Origin: Aeromicrobium sp. Root495
GTDB taxonomy: Bacteria; Actinomycetota; Actinomycetes; Propionibacteriales; Nocardioidaceae
Length of the DNA: 64,000 nt
Direction: 5' to 3'
Assembly: GCF_001426755.1 (NCBI RefSeq)
Contig: NZ_LMFJ01000001.1
Location: forward strand, 2,635,722 to 2,699,721
The position numbers and the translations under genes were made by a program. A model generated the notes under the pieces. It did no database searches. It was not told where the DNA came from and saw only the letters and a program-made list of their open reading frames with translations. Of the stretch, positions 33,735 through 42,656 are shown piece after piece. Numbering within the stretch: the first letter of the stretch is position 1; every line of letters starts with the position of its first letter.

Positions 33735-35801
33735 TCAGGCGCCGACGCGCTCGTAGTGGCGCGGGACGTCGGCGTCGATGTTCCGCTGACGGACCTGCTT
33801 GAGGGCGGTGACCGACAACGCGCTGATGACGGTTCCCACGATGATGGACACGAGGAACCACAGCACGTGGTCCACCGCGAAGAACACGAAGATGCCACCG
33901 TGGGGCGCCTTGAGCGTGACGCCCGCGGCCATCGACATGGCACCGGCCGCGGCCGAGCCCAGCATCATCGACGGGATGACCCGGAGCGGGTCGGCCGCCG
34001 CGAACGGGATGGCGCCCTCGGAGATGAAGGAGGCGCCCAGGAGCCACGCGGTCTTGCCGTTCTCGCGCTCCTCCTCGGTGTAGAGGCGCGGGCGCAGCGC
34101 GGTGGACAGCGCCAGGGCGAGCGGCGGTGTCATGCCGGCGATCATGACGGCCGCCATGATCTGGGTCTGCGACGAGCCGGCGTCGAGGGCGCCGGCCGTG
34201 CCGAGGCCGGTCACGGCAAAGACGTACGCCGCCTTGTTGAGCGGTCCGCCGAGGTCGAACGCCATCATGAGACCCAGCACGGCTCCCAGGAGGATGGCCG
34301 AGCTGCCGCTCATGGAGTTCAGGCCGTCGGTGAGGCTGTCGTTGATCCACGAGAGCGGGTGGTCGAGCACGAGCAGCATGACCAGGCCCACGCCGAGCGT
34401 CGAGACGAGCGGGATGACGACCACGGGCATGAGGCCCTGCAGCCAGCGCGGGTAGGAACGACGCGTGAACGTCGACGCGAGGAGGCCGGCAAGGAGGCCG
34501 CCCACGATGCCGCCGATGAAGCCGCCGCCGATCTGGTTGGCGACGTAGCCCATGACGAAGCCGGGGGCGATGCCCGGACGGTCGGCGATCGCGTAGGCGA
34601 TGTAGCCGGCCAGCGCGGGGACCAGGAAGCTGAACGCCCACGAGCCGAGCAGGAAGATCAGGGCGCCGAGGTAGGTCAGCAGCGAGCTGCCGAAGAGAGC
34701 GTGCGCCGTGGCCGACGGCAGGTCCGTCAGCGAGTTGTCGGTGAAGATCGCCTGCGCGACCTGGACACCCTTGCTGTTGTTGAGCGCGACCTCGTAACCG
34801 CCGAGCAGGAAGCCCAGCGCGATGAGCAGTCCACCCGCCGCGACGAACGGGATCATGTAGCTGACGCCGGTGAGGAGCCACTGGCGCAGCTTGAGCCCGA
34901 CACCGTCGGCCGACGACGCGGAGGCCGACGAGGAGGCGCGAGCCCCCTCGCGACCGCCGTCGACGCGAGCGGCCGAAGGGTCGGACGCGGCCCGGACGGC
35001 CTCGTCGATCATGACGTCGGGCTCGTTGATGGCGCGCTTCACGCCGCTCACGACGACGGGCTTCCCGCCGAAGCGGGCCCGGTCCTTGACGCCCACGTCG
35101 GTGGCGAAGATGACCGCGTCGGCGGCCTCGATGGTCGCGTCCTCGAGGCGGTTGGCACCCGCCGACCCCTGGGTCTCGACGACGAGCTCGACGCCGGCAC
35201 GCTCGGCGGCCTGCTGCAGCGAGTCGGCCGCCATGTAGGTGTGGGCGATGCCCGTGGGGCACGCCGTGACGGCGACGAGCCGGGTGACCGACGCGGGGGC
35301 GGGCTCGGCAGCGGGCGCCGGCGCGGCCGGAGCAGCAGCCGGGGCAGCGGCCGGCGTGACGACGTCGCCGACGAGGCCGACGACCTCGCCGGGCGTGGCC
35401 GCGGCGCGCAACGAGGCGGTGAACTCGGCGCGCACGAGGGCCCGCGCGAGGGACGACAGCAGCGTCAGGTGGGCGCTGTCGCTGCCCTCCGGCGCGGCGA
35501 TGAGGAAGACCAGGTCGGCCGGTCCGTCGGTGGCGCCGAAGTCGGCACCCGGCGTGAGCCGCGCGAACGCGAGCGTGGGCTCGGTGACGGCGGCGGAGCG
35601 GCAGTGCGGGATGGCGATGCCGCCGGGCAGACCCGTGGCCGACTGCGCCTCGCGGGCGCGGGCGTCGGCGACGAGCTGATCGGCGTCGGTGGCCCGACCC
35701 GCGGCCACGACGCGCTGGGCGAGGGCGGCGATGACGTCGTCGGCCGTGGCACCGAGGTCGGTGTCGAGGCTGACGAGATCAGCGTTGATGAGTGTGGACA
35801 T
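33735..35801 (-). CDS. fruA: Fructose PTS permease, fused IIABC
   Basis: 688 residues from the ATG of MSTLINADLVSLD, preceded by GAAGGAAG; the frame runs open further upstream but without support. IIA domain 1-148 with phospho-His H66 (GGIAIPHCRSA); an Ala/Pro linker; IIB domain about 174-265 with phospho-Cys C181 (AVTACPTGIAHTYMAA); then IIC, eight or more membrane helices from about 310 (YMIPFVAAGGLLIALGFLLGGYE) including the conserved GAIPFAAADP. It imports fructose as fructose-1-phosphate. It follows fruK in the operon. Confidence 0.95.
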   Translation of the reverse strand: MSTLINADLVSLDTDLGATADDVIAALAQRVVAAGRATDADQLVADARAREAQSATGLPGGIAIPHCRSAAVTEPTLAFARLTPGADFGATDGPADLVFLIAAPEGSDSAHLTLLSSLARALVRAEFTASLRAAATPGEVVGLVGDVVTPAAAPAAAPAAPAPAAEPAPASVTRLVAVTACPTGIAHTYMAADSLQQAAERAGVELVVETQGSAGANRLEDATIEAADAVIFATDVGVKDRARFGGKPVVVSGVKRAINEPDVMIDEAVRAASDPSAARVDGGREGARASSSASASSADGVGLKLRQWLLTGVSYMIPFVAAGGLLIALGFLLGGYEVALNNSKGVQVAQAIFTDNSLTDLPSATAHALFGSSLLTYLGALIFLLGSWAFSFLVPALAGYIAYAIADRPGIAPGFVMGYVANQIGGGFIGGIVGGLLAGLLASTFTRRSYPRWLQGLMPVVVIPLVSTLGVGLVMLLVLDHPLSWINDSLTDGLNSMSGSSAILLGAVLGLMMAFDLGGPLNKAAYVFAVTGLGTAGALDAGSSQTQIMAAVMIAGMTPPLALALSTALRPRLYTEEERENGKTAWLLGASFISEGAIPFAAADPLRVIPSMMLGSAAAGAMSMAAGVTLKAPHGGIFVFFAVDHVLWFLVSIIVGTVISALSVTALKQVRQRNIDADVPRHYERVGA

Positions 35802-35869
35802 GGGCTTCCTTCGAGGTGGTGCAGTGCGGGGCTGCGGGGGTGGGCTGCGGGTGTGGGGCGAGATCGGGT

Positions 35870-36832
35870 TCAGGTGAGGTGCCGGGCGGTCACCGTGGCG
35901 ACGGCCGCGACGTCCCGCGGCGTGGGGGGCGTGGATCCCGGCAGGGCCGCGGCGGCGCTGCCGTGCCGGACGGCCTGCTCGAGGCACTCCGGCGCGTCGA
36001 GCCCGGACTCCCACGCGAGCAGGAAGCCCGCGAGCGACGAGTCACCGGCGCCGACGGTGCTGCGCGCCCGGACGCGCGGTGCGGGAGCGAACCACGAGCC
36101 GTCGGCGGTGGCCAGGACGGCGCCGGCCGAGCCGAGGGTCAGCAGGACCATGCGCGGGCCGCGGGCCTCCCGGAGCTTCTGCGCGTGCTCGGCGGCCAGG
36201 GCGTGGTCGTCCTCCAGCTCCGCGGCGGTGACGAGGTCGGTCCCGAGCAGGTCGACGAGCTCGTCGGCGTTGGGCTTCACGAGGTCGGGGGCCGACAGCG
36301 GGTCGGACAGGGCCGCGTCGAGCGGGGCGCCGGAGGTGTCGACGGCCACGAGGACCCCGCGCTCCCGCAGGCTGCGCGTGAGGTCGGCGTACCAGCGGTC
36401 CGGGAGCCCGGCGGGCAGCGAGCCGCACAGCGCGACCCACGTGGCCGACCGGGCACTGTCCTGCACGGCCGCGGCCAGTCGATCGACCTCGTCGGCGGAG
36501 AGCGGAGCGCCCGGGGCGTTGAGCTTCGTGGTGGTGCCGTCGGGCTCGGCCAGCGTGAGGTTGACCCGCACGCGGTGGGCCACCGGCACCGCGACGTGAG
36601 GCAGCGTGGCGTCGGCGAGCTCGAGGGCGCGGAGCAGGGAGTCGTGCTCGGGCGCAGGGAAGACCGCGGTGGCCGGCACCCCGGCCGCCGCGACCACGCG
36701 CGCGACGTTGATGCCCTTGCCGCCGGGCTGGTCGACCGAGTCCTCCGTGCGCACCACACCGCCGCGCTCGAGGGGCTCCCCCAGCGCCAGCAGACGGTCG
36801 ATGGCCGGGTTGGCCGTCACGGTCACGATCAT
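35870..36832 (-). CDS. fruK: 1-phosphofructokinase
   Basis: 320 residues, PfkB family. N-terminal substrate motif (TANPAIDRLLAL, then DQPGGKGINVARVVAAAG) and C-terminal ATP/catalytic motif STVGAGDSSLAGFLLAW, in which the Asp of GAGD is the base. It phosphorylates fructose-1-phosphate made by FruA to fructose-1,6-bisphosphate. The ATG overlaps the fruR stop (ATGA 36829-36832). Confidence 0.95.
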   Translation of the reverse strand: MIVTVTANPAIDRLLALGEPLERGGVVRTEDSVDQPGGKGINVARVVAAAGVPATAVFPAPEHDSLLRALELADATLPHVAVPVAHRVRVNLTLAEPDGTTTKLNAPGAPLSADEVDRLAAAVQDSARSATWVALCGSLPAGLPDRWYADLTRSLRERGVLVAVDTSGAPLDAALSDPLSAPDLVKPNADELVDLLGTDLVTAAELEDDHALAAEHAQKLREARGPRMVLLTLGSAGAVLATADGSWFAPAPRVRARSTVGAGDSSLAGFLLAWESGLDAPECLEQAVRHGSAAAALPGSTPPTPRDVAAVATVTARHLT

Positions 36833-37596
36833 GCGAGCACCACCTCCACCCCGGCGTCGCGCAGTCGCGCCACGACGGTGGCGTCGGCCTCGTCGTCGGT
36901 GACGAGGACGTCCACGTCCTCGAGGGCCCCGAAGGTCACGATGAAGTCCTGCTCGAGCTTGGAGGAGTCGGCCAGCACGACCGTCCGGCGCGCGCGGCGC
37001 AGGATCGTGCGCTTCACGGCCGCCTCCTCGAAGTCGACCGTCGTGAGGCCGCGCTCGGGGGAGATGCCGTTGGCTCCCACGAAGGCGACGTCGACGCCGA
37101 TCCGCTCGTAGGCGGCGACGGTCTCGGTCCCGACGGCGGCCGCCGTGGTGCCGCGGACGTGCCCGCCGATCACGTGCAGGTCGACGTGCTCGGTGCGGGC
37201 CAGGAGGGCTGCCGTGACGATGCCGTGCGCGAACGCCACGAGCGAGCGGTCGGCGGGGAGCACCTCTACGAGGGCCGTCGTGGTGGTCCCGGCGTCGATG
37301 ATCATGCTGCCGCCGTCGGCGGGCAGGAGCTCGACGGCGGCGGAGGCGATGCGCGCCTTCTGCGCGACGCGACGCTCCTCCCGCTCGCTCAGGCCGAGCT
37401 CCACGGCCTGGACGGCGCTGCGGGCCACGGCTCCTCCGTGCACGCGGCGGGCGACGCCGCTGCGCTCGAGGGCGGCGAGGTCGCGGCGGACCGTCTCGCC
37501 CGAGACACCGAACTCGTCAGCAGCCTCCAGCACGCTCACGCGTCCCTGCACGGTGAGGCGCTGCGCGAGGGCGGCCCGGCGTTCGGCGGCGTACAT
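36829..37596 (-). CDS. DeoR-family regulator of the fructose operon (FruR)
   Basis: 255 residues. N-terminal HTH_DeoR (RRAALAQRLTVQGRVSVLEAADEFGVSGETVRRDLAALE) and C-terminal sugar-phosphate sensor domain (ADGGSMIIDAGTTTTALVEVLP, VVLADSSKLEQDFIVTFG). First gene of fruR-fruK-fruA-ptsH; it likely senses fructose-1-phosphate or fructose-1,6-bisphosphate and represses this operon and the divergent ptsI through the repeats at 37648-37685. Confidence 0.92.
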   Translation of the reverse strand: MYAAERRAALAQRLTVQGRVSVLEAADEFGVSGETVRRDLAALERSGVARRVHGGAVARSAVQAVELGLSEREERRVAQKARIASAAVELLPADGGSMIIDAGTTTTALVEVLPADRSLVAFAHGIVTAALLARTEHVDLHVIGGHVRGTTAAAVGTETVAAYERIGVDVAFVGANGISPERGLTTVDFEEAAVKRTILRRARRTVVLADSSKLEQDFIVTFGALEDVDVLVTDDEADATVVARLRDAGVEVVLA

Positions 37597-37647
37597 GCGG
37601 TGCTCCGTCCGGCGTGGTGGTCGGTGTCACGTGAGTGCGAAACCGAC

Positions 37648-37733
37648 TGTGGATTCATGTGGAGTTTCTGTTGATCTACGTTGATTTAACGAGTACGGTC
37701 GAGGAAAGTCAAGCCATTGCGGTGGAATTCCAC
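37648..37733. promoter_or_regulatory. fruR-ptsI divergent control region with helical-phase direct repeats
   Basis: In the AT-richer 173-base gap, TGTGGA occurs at 37648 and 37658 and GTTGAT at 37670 and 37680, each pair spaced 10 bases, one helical turn. A perfect 12-bp palindrome GTGGAATTCCAC lies at 37722-37733. Regularly spaced direct repeats are typical of DeoR-family operators. The composition differs sharply from the surrounding coding DNA. Confidence 0.55.
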
Positions 37734-37769
37734 AGAATTTCGTCGCGCAGGTCACAGCAGGAGCCCCGC

Positions 37770-39434
37770 ATGAGCCCAGTCGTCCACCACGGCACGCCCG
37801 TCGTCCCCGGCGCCGCCGCCGGACCCGTCGTCGTCCCCGGCCCGCGCTCGGAGGCCCCTGCCGACGAGGCGTTCGTCGACCACGACCACACCGTCGCGGC
37901 GTTCGCCGCAGCCGCCGCCACCGTGGCGCAGCGCCTCACCGATCGGGCGCAGCACGCGTCGGGGGCGGCCGCCGAGGTCCTGCAGGCCACCGCGGCCATG
38001 GCGTCGGACCGAGGCCTGGCCACCTTCGTGGGCCAGCAGGCCGACACCCTCGGCCCGGCCTCCGCCACCACGGCGGCCGTGGAGAAGCTGGCTGCCATGT
38101 TCCGCCAGGCCGGCGGACTGATGGCCGAGCGCGTGACCGACCTCCTCGACGTCCGCGACCGGGTCGTCGCCGAGCTGCTCGGCGTCCCGGAGCCCGGCAT
38201 CCCCCAGCCCGACGAGCCGTCCGTGCTCTTCGCCGACGACCTCGCACCGGCCGACACCGCCGGGCTCGACCCGAGGCGGGTCGTCGCCATCGCCATCGCG
38301 CGCGGCGGCTCCACGAGCCACACCGCCATCATCGCCCGCCAGCTCGGCATCCCGTGCGTCGTCGGCGTGGCCGAGCTTCCGTGGACCGATCCGCCGGCCG
38401 CCGCCCTCGTGGACGGCAGCTCCGGCGAGGTCGTCCTCGACCCCGCGCCCGAGCTGGCGCAGGAGCGCGTGCGAGCCGATGCCGAGCGCCGAGCCGCCTC
38501 AGCGGCGTGGGAGGGACCGGGCCGCACGAAGGACGGACACGCGGTGCAGGTCCTGGCCAACGTGCAGGACGCGGCCGGCGCCCGGGTCGCCGCCCAGCAG
38601 CCCGTCGAGGGGTTCGGCCTCTACCGCACGGAGCTGAGCTTCCTGGACCGCTCGTCCGAGCCCACGGTCGACGAGCAGGCCGAGATCTACGCCCAGGTCT
38701 TCGCCGCTGCGGCGGACTCCGTCGACGGCGGCGGCAAGGTCGTCGTCCGCACGCTCGACGCCGGGTCCGACAAGCCGCTCAGGTTCGCCGACATGGGCGA
38801 CGAGCCCAACCCGGCACTCGGCGTCCGCGGCCTGCGCATCGCCCGGGAGCGGCCCGAGCTCCTGGCCCACCAGCTCGACGGCATCGCCCAGGCGGCCCGC
38901 GACGCCGGGACCGACGTCTGGGTCATGGCGCCCATGGTCTCGGTCCCCTCGGAGGCGCGCGAGTTCGCCGCCGCAGCGCGTGATCGCGGCCTCAGGGCCG
39001 GCGTGATGATCGAGACACCGTCCACGGCCGTGCTCGCCGACCGCGTGCTGGCCGAGGTCGACTTCGTCTCCATCGGCACCAACGACCTGAGCCAGTACAC
39101 GTTCGCCGCCGACCGGATGTCGTCGGAGCTCACCGACCTCACGGACCCGTGGCAGCCCGGGCTCCTGACGCTCGTCGAGATGATCGCCGCCGCCGGTCGC
39201 CGCGCCGACAAGCCCGTGGGCGTGTGCGGCGAGGCCGCCGCCGACCCGCTGCTCGCGTGCGTCCTGGTGGGCCTCGGCATCACGTCGCTCTCGTGCGCCG
39301 CACCCGCTGTCCGTGGCGTCGGGGCGCAGCTGGCCACCGTAAGCCTCGAGCAGTGCCGCCGCGCCGCCACGGCCGCGCTCGAGGCCGACTCCCCCACGGA
39401 CGCCCGCGACGCCGTGAGGGCCGTGCTGGCCTGA
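37770..39434 (+). CDS. ptsI: PTS enzyme I (phosphoenolpyruvate-protein phosphotransferase)
   Basis: 554 residues from the ATG of MSPVVHHGTPVVPG with AGGAG upstream. The phospho-His is H184 in RGGSTSHTAIIARQLGIPCVVG; the PEP-binding barrel has GLYRTELSFLDR, VVRTLDAGSDKPL, DFVSIGTNDLSQYTFAADR and the catalytic Cys in VGVCGEAAADP. It starts the PTS phosphate chain by taking phosphate from PEP to HPr. Divergent from fruR and likely under the same control. Confidence 0.95.
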   Translation: MSPVVHHGTPVVPGAAAGPVVVPGPRSEAPADEAFVDHDHTVAAFAAAAATVAQRLTDRAQHASGAAAEVLQATAAMASDRGLATFVGQQADTLGPASATTAAVEKLAAMFRQAGGLMAERVTDLLDVRDRVVAELLGVPEPGIPQPDEPSVLFADDLAPADTAGLDPRRVVAIAIARGGSTSHTAIIARQLGIPCVVGVAELPWTDPPAAALVDGSSGEVVLDPAPELAQERVRADAERRAASAAWEGPGRTKDGHAVQVLANVQDAAGARVAAQQPVEGFGLYRTELSFLDRSSEPTVDEQAEIYAQVFAAAADSVDGGGKVVVRTLDAGSDKPLRFADMGDEPNPALGVRGLRIARERPELLAHQLDGIAQAARDAGTDVWVMAPMVSVPSEAREFAAAARDRGLRAGVMIETPSTAVLADRVLAEVDFVSIGTNDLSQYTFAADRMSSELTDLTDPWQPGLLTLVEMIAAAGRRADKPVGVCGEAAADPLLACVLVGLGITSLSCAAPAVRGVGAQLATVSLEQCRRAATAALEADSPTDARDAVRAVLA

Positions 39435-39437
39435 GCG

Positions 39438-40904
39438 TCAAGCCGAGACGGGCTGGGCCACGAGGCCCTGCTGCGTGCCAGACTCGGGCTCCGCGAGGAG
39501 TGCGTCCTCGACCTCGACCTCGCTGCGCGTGGGGATGGTGAGGGCCGCGAGGGCTGCCACGAGGAAGGCACCGGCGAGCGCCGCGAAGCCGATCGTGTAG
39601 CCGGCCTCCGACGGGAGTCCCGTGCTGGTCACGATGCTGGCCGTGACGATGGAGCCCATGACGGCCGAGCCGACGCCGCCGCCGATGGTGCGGATGTTGG
39701 CGTTCATGCCCGACGCGACACCGGTCTGCTCCGGCGGGACGGCAGCGACGATGAGCGAGGCGAGGCACGCGAAGGCCAGGCCGACGCCGAGCCCCATGAG
39801 GCCGTTGGCGAGGAGCATGTGCCAGCGCTCGTCGTGCCAGCCGGCCTGCAGGAACATCGCGGCGCTGGCGACGACGCACCCGGCGACGACGACGGCCTTG
39901 GGGCCGATGCGCACCGCGATGCGGGAGGCCACGAGGCCCGTCACGAAGGTCATGACGGCCGAGGGCAGCATCATGAGGCCCGAGACGGTGACCGAGGCGC
40001 CGAAGCCGTAGCCGGCGACCTCGGGTGTCTGGTTGAACTGGGGCGTGAAGCCGAAGGCTGCGTACATGCCCACGCCCACGAGCAGCGCCACGAGGTTGGT
40101 GGTCCACACGGCGGGAAGCTTCATCATGCGCATGTCGACGAGCGGCACGTCGGCCTTGGTCTCGGCGAGCACCCAGAGGACGATCAGCACGACGGCGGCG
40201 ACGAGGAGGCCGATCGTCGGGAACGACGTCCAGCCCCAGACGCGGCCCTGGCTGACGGGCAGCAGGAGCGCGACGAGCCACGCGGCGAGCAGCACGGCCG
40301 GCAGGATGCTGATGCGTCCGGGCTTGCGGACGGGAGACTCCGGCACCAGCACGGCAGCCGCGACGGCTGCGACGGCCGTGACGCCGAAGGGCAGCCAGAA
40401 CAGGCCCGCGTAGCCGAGCGACGTGATGATCGGGCCGGCCACGACGATGCCGATGCCCATGCCGACCGCCATGAGCGACGACGTGAGGCTGATGGCCGGT
40501 GCCATCTTGTCCTCGGGGAACTCGTCACGCACGATGCCGAACGCGAGCGGCAGAACGCCGCCGCCGATGCCCTGGATGACGCGAGCGCCGATCATGACAC
40601 CGATCGAGGGCGCGAGGGCGGCGATGAGCGAGCCCAGCGCGAGCGCGGAGATGGAGAAGACGAGCATCTTCTCCTTGCCCACGGCGTCGCCCACGCGACC
40701 GACGATGGGCGTGGCCACGGAGGCAGACAGGAGATAGGCCGTGAGGACCCACGTGGCGGTGGACTGGCTGGCGCCGAAGTGGTCCTGGATCTCGCCGAGC
40801 ACGGGGATCGTCATCGACTGGACGAGCGCGAACGAGGCCACGGCCACCGCGACGACGGCATAGGTGACGCGGTACGACGAGCGGGTGAGGCGAGGAGAAG
40901 ACAT
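39438..40904 (-). CDS. Major facilitator superfamily multidrug-type transporter (DHA2-like)
   Basis: 488 residues from the ATG of MSSPRLTRSSYRVTY. Twelve to fourteen hydrophobic helices; motif A-like VGRVGDAVGKEKMLVFS after helix 2 and motif C-like VGMGIGIVVAGPIITSLGYAGLFW in helix 5 mark a drug:proton antiporter of the DHA2 group. Substrate unknown. A perfect inverted repeat covers the start codon, suggesting local repression, but no regulator gene is adjacent. It converges on ptsI with 3 bases between the stops. Confidence 0.85.
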   Translation of the reverse strand: MSSPRLTRSSYRVTYAVVAVAVASFALVQSMTIPVLGEIQDHFGASQSTATWVLTAYLLSASVATPIVGRVGDAVGKEKMLVFSISALALGSLIAALAPSIGVMIGARVIQGIGGGVLPLAFGIVRDEFPEDKMAPAISLTSSLMAVGMGIGIVVAGPIITSLGYAGLFWLPFGVTAVAAVAAAVLVPESPVRKPGRISILPAVLLAAWLVALLLPVSQGRVWGWTSFPTIGLLVAAVVLIVLWVLAETKADVPLVDMRMMKLPAVWTTNLVALLVGVGMYAAFGFTPQFNQTPEVAGYGFGASVTVSGLMMLPSAVMTFVTGLVASRIAVRIGPKAVVVAGCVVASAAMFLQAGWHDERWHMLLANGLMGLGVGLAFACLASLIVAAVPPEQTGVASGMNANIRTIGGGVGSAVMGSIVTASIVTSTGLPSEAGYTIGFAALAGAFLVAALAALTIPTRSEVEVEDALLAEPESGTQQGLVAQPVSA

Positions 40905-40916
40905 AGGTGTCCTATG
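40902..40916 (-). promoter_or_regulatory. Operator-like dyad over the MFS start codon
   Basis: CATAGG-TGT-CCTATG, perfect 6-bp arms and 3-base centre; the left arm contains the complement of the ATG. A repressor bound here would block both initiation and early elongation. The arrangement parallels that at padR (4813-4825). Confidence 0.5.
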
Positions 40917-40975
40917 CAACCATCGAACGGTCCCGAGCACCCCATCCGCGGCCCGTGAGTCCCGTCACCCCCGCC

Positions 40976-41087
40976 CCGGGTCCACCACGGGGTCTGGGCA
41001 CGTGCCGACGCCCCGCGGACCACCGGCCGTGGGGCGTCGGTGTTGCCGTGGTGGGTCAGGTCTGCCCAGACCCCGTGGTGGACCGGG
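40976..41087. repeat. 112-bp cruciform-forming inverted repeat between lysS and the MFS gene
   Basis: Outer arms 40976-41000 and 41063-41087 match at 23 of 25 (core CACCACGGGGTCTGGGCA), inner arms 41005-41018 and 41027-41040 at 13 of 14 (CCGACGCCCCGCGG). It begins 6 bases after the lysS stop. It may act as the lysS terminator or be a small non-autonomous mobile element. Confidence 0.7.
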
Positions 41088-41093
41088 CTGGGG

Positions 41094-42608
41094 TCAGGCC
41101 TCGCGGCGGGAGATGGGGAAGAGGATGGCCTCGCGGATGCCGATGCCCTGCAGGAGCATCACGAGGCGGTCGACGCCGAGGCCGAGGCCGCCGGCCGGGG
41201 GCATGCCGAACTCGAGCGCCCGGAGGAAGTCCTCGTCGACGTCCATGGCCTCCGGGTCGCCGGCCGCGGCGAGGCGGGCCTGCTCCTCGAGCCGCTCACG
41301 CTGGATGACGGGGTCGTTGAGCTCGGAGTACGCGGGCGCCAGCTCCACGCCGTTGATGATGAGGTCCCACGCCTCCACGAGCCCCGGCTCGGTGCGGTGC
41401 TTCTTGGCCAGCGGACGCACGGCCTCGGGGTAGTCGCACACGAACGTCGGCTGGATGAGGGTGTGCTCGACGAGCTTCTCGTACAGCTCGAGCACGATCT
41501 CGCCCGCACCCCAGTGCTCCTGGAGCGCGACCTCGTGGCGCTCGGCCAGCTCGCGCAGGGCGTCCGCCGACGTCTGCACGTCGACGCCCTGCCCCACGGC
41601 CTCCCCCACCAGCTCGTGGATGGTGGCGCGACGCCAGGGCTGCTCGAGGTCGATCTCGGAGCCGTCGCGTCCCGGCACGACCGTCTTGCCGACGGCGCGG
41701 GCCGCGTTGACGACGAGGTCGCGGGTGAGCTCGGCCATCGTGTCGTAGGAGCCGTACGCCTCGTAGGCCTCCAGCATCATGAACTCGGGGTTGTGGGTGT
41801 TGTCGACGCCCTCGTTGCGGAAGGTCTTGCCGATCTCGTAGACGCGGTCGATCCCGCCCACCAGCGAGCGCTTGAGGTGCAGCTCGAGCGCGATGCGCAG
41901 CAGGGCGTCCTCGTCGAAGGCGTTGACGTGCGTGCCGAACGGACGAGCCGCGGCACCACCGTTGGTGTGCTGCAGGACGGGCGTCTCGACCTCCACGTAG
42001 TCGCGGCCGTCGAGGGTGGCGCGCAAGGACTGCAGCACCTTGGCCTTGACGCGGACGTTGTCGCGGGCCTCGGGCCGGACGATGAGGTCGACGTAGCGCA
42101 GGCGGGCACGGGCCTCGTCGGAGAGGGGCTTGTGCTCGTTGGGCAGCGGGCGCAGCGTCTTGGCCGCGACCTGCCAGCCGGTGGCCTGCACGCTCAGCTC
42201 GCCGCGGCGCGACGTGATGATCTCGCCGGTGACGGCGAGGTGGTCGCCGATGTCGACGAGGCGCTTGAAGCGGTCGAGCGACTCCTCCCCCACACCGTCG
42301 AGCGAGACCATGGCCTGGAGCGACGTGCCGTCGCCCTCACGCAACGAGACGAAGACGAGCTTGCCGGTGCCCCGGCGGAAGATGACGCGGCCGGCGACGG
42401 TGACGGTCTCGCCCGTGTGGGCATCGGGACCGAGGGCCTCCGCGTCGTGCGCGGCACGGATCTGCGCGAGCGTGTGGGTACGGCCGACCTCGACGGGATA
42501 GGCCTCGCCCACGACGTCGAGGAGCTCCTGGCGCTTCTCGCGACGGATCCGCAGCTGCTCGGGCAGGTCGTCGTCGGCAGAGTCCGGGGGCACGGGGGCG
42601 TCGCTCAC
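41094..42608 (-). CDS. lysS: Lysyl-tRNA synthetase, class II
   Basis: 504 residues from the GTG of VSDAPVPPDSADDDLPEQL; a TTG three codons upstream is less likely because a -10 TAGGCT sits 8 bases before the GTG. The N-terminal OB-fold anticodon domain (VTVAGRVIFRRGTGKLVFVSL) precedes class II motif 2 (FRNEGVDNTHNPEFMMLEAYEAY) and motif 3 (GGLGLGVDRLVMLLQGI). Full length. It joins lysine to its tRNA in the cytoplasm. In mycobacteria lysS is followed by lsr2 and clpC1; here the MFS and PTS genes intervene. Confidence 0.96.
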   Translation of the reverse strand: MSDAPVPPDSADDDLPEQLRIRREKRQELLDVVGEAYPVEVGRTHTLAQIRAAHDAEALGPDAHTGETVTVAGRVIFRRGTGKLVFVSLREGDGTSLQAMVSLDGVGEESLDRFKRLVDIGDHLAVTGEIITSRRGELSVQATGWQVAAKTLRPLPNEHKPLSDEARARLRYVDLIVRPEARDNVRVKAKVLQSLRATLDGRDYVEVETPVLQHTNGGAAARPFGTHVNAFDEDALLRIALELHLKRSLVGGIDRVYEIGKTFRNEGVDNTHNPEFMMLEAYEAYGSYDTMAELTRDLVVNAARAVGKTVVPGRDGSEIDLEQPWRRATIHELVGEAVGQGVDVQTSADALRELAERHEVALQEHWGAGEIVLELYEKLVEHTLIQPTFVCDYPEAVRPLAKKHRTEPGLVEAWDLIINGVELAPAYSELNDPVIQRERLEEQARLAAAGDPEAMDVDEDFLRALEFGMPPAGGLGLGVDRLVMLLQGIGIREAILFPISRREA

Positions 42609-42616
42609 GAGGGTCA

Positions 42617-42622
42617 AGCCTA
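42617..42622 (-). promoter_or_regulatory. Leaderless -10 element of lysS
   Basis: TAGGCT on the minus strand, 8 bases before the GTG at 42608, no ribosome-binding site. Confidence 0.4.
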
Positions 42623-42656
42623 GTGCCGCCCGCGGCGGGCCCCCGCCCGCGGTGCC

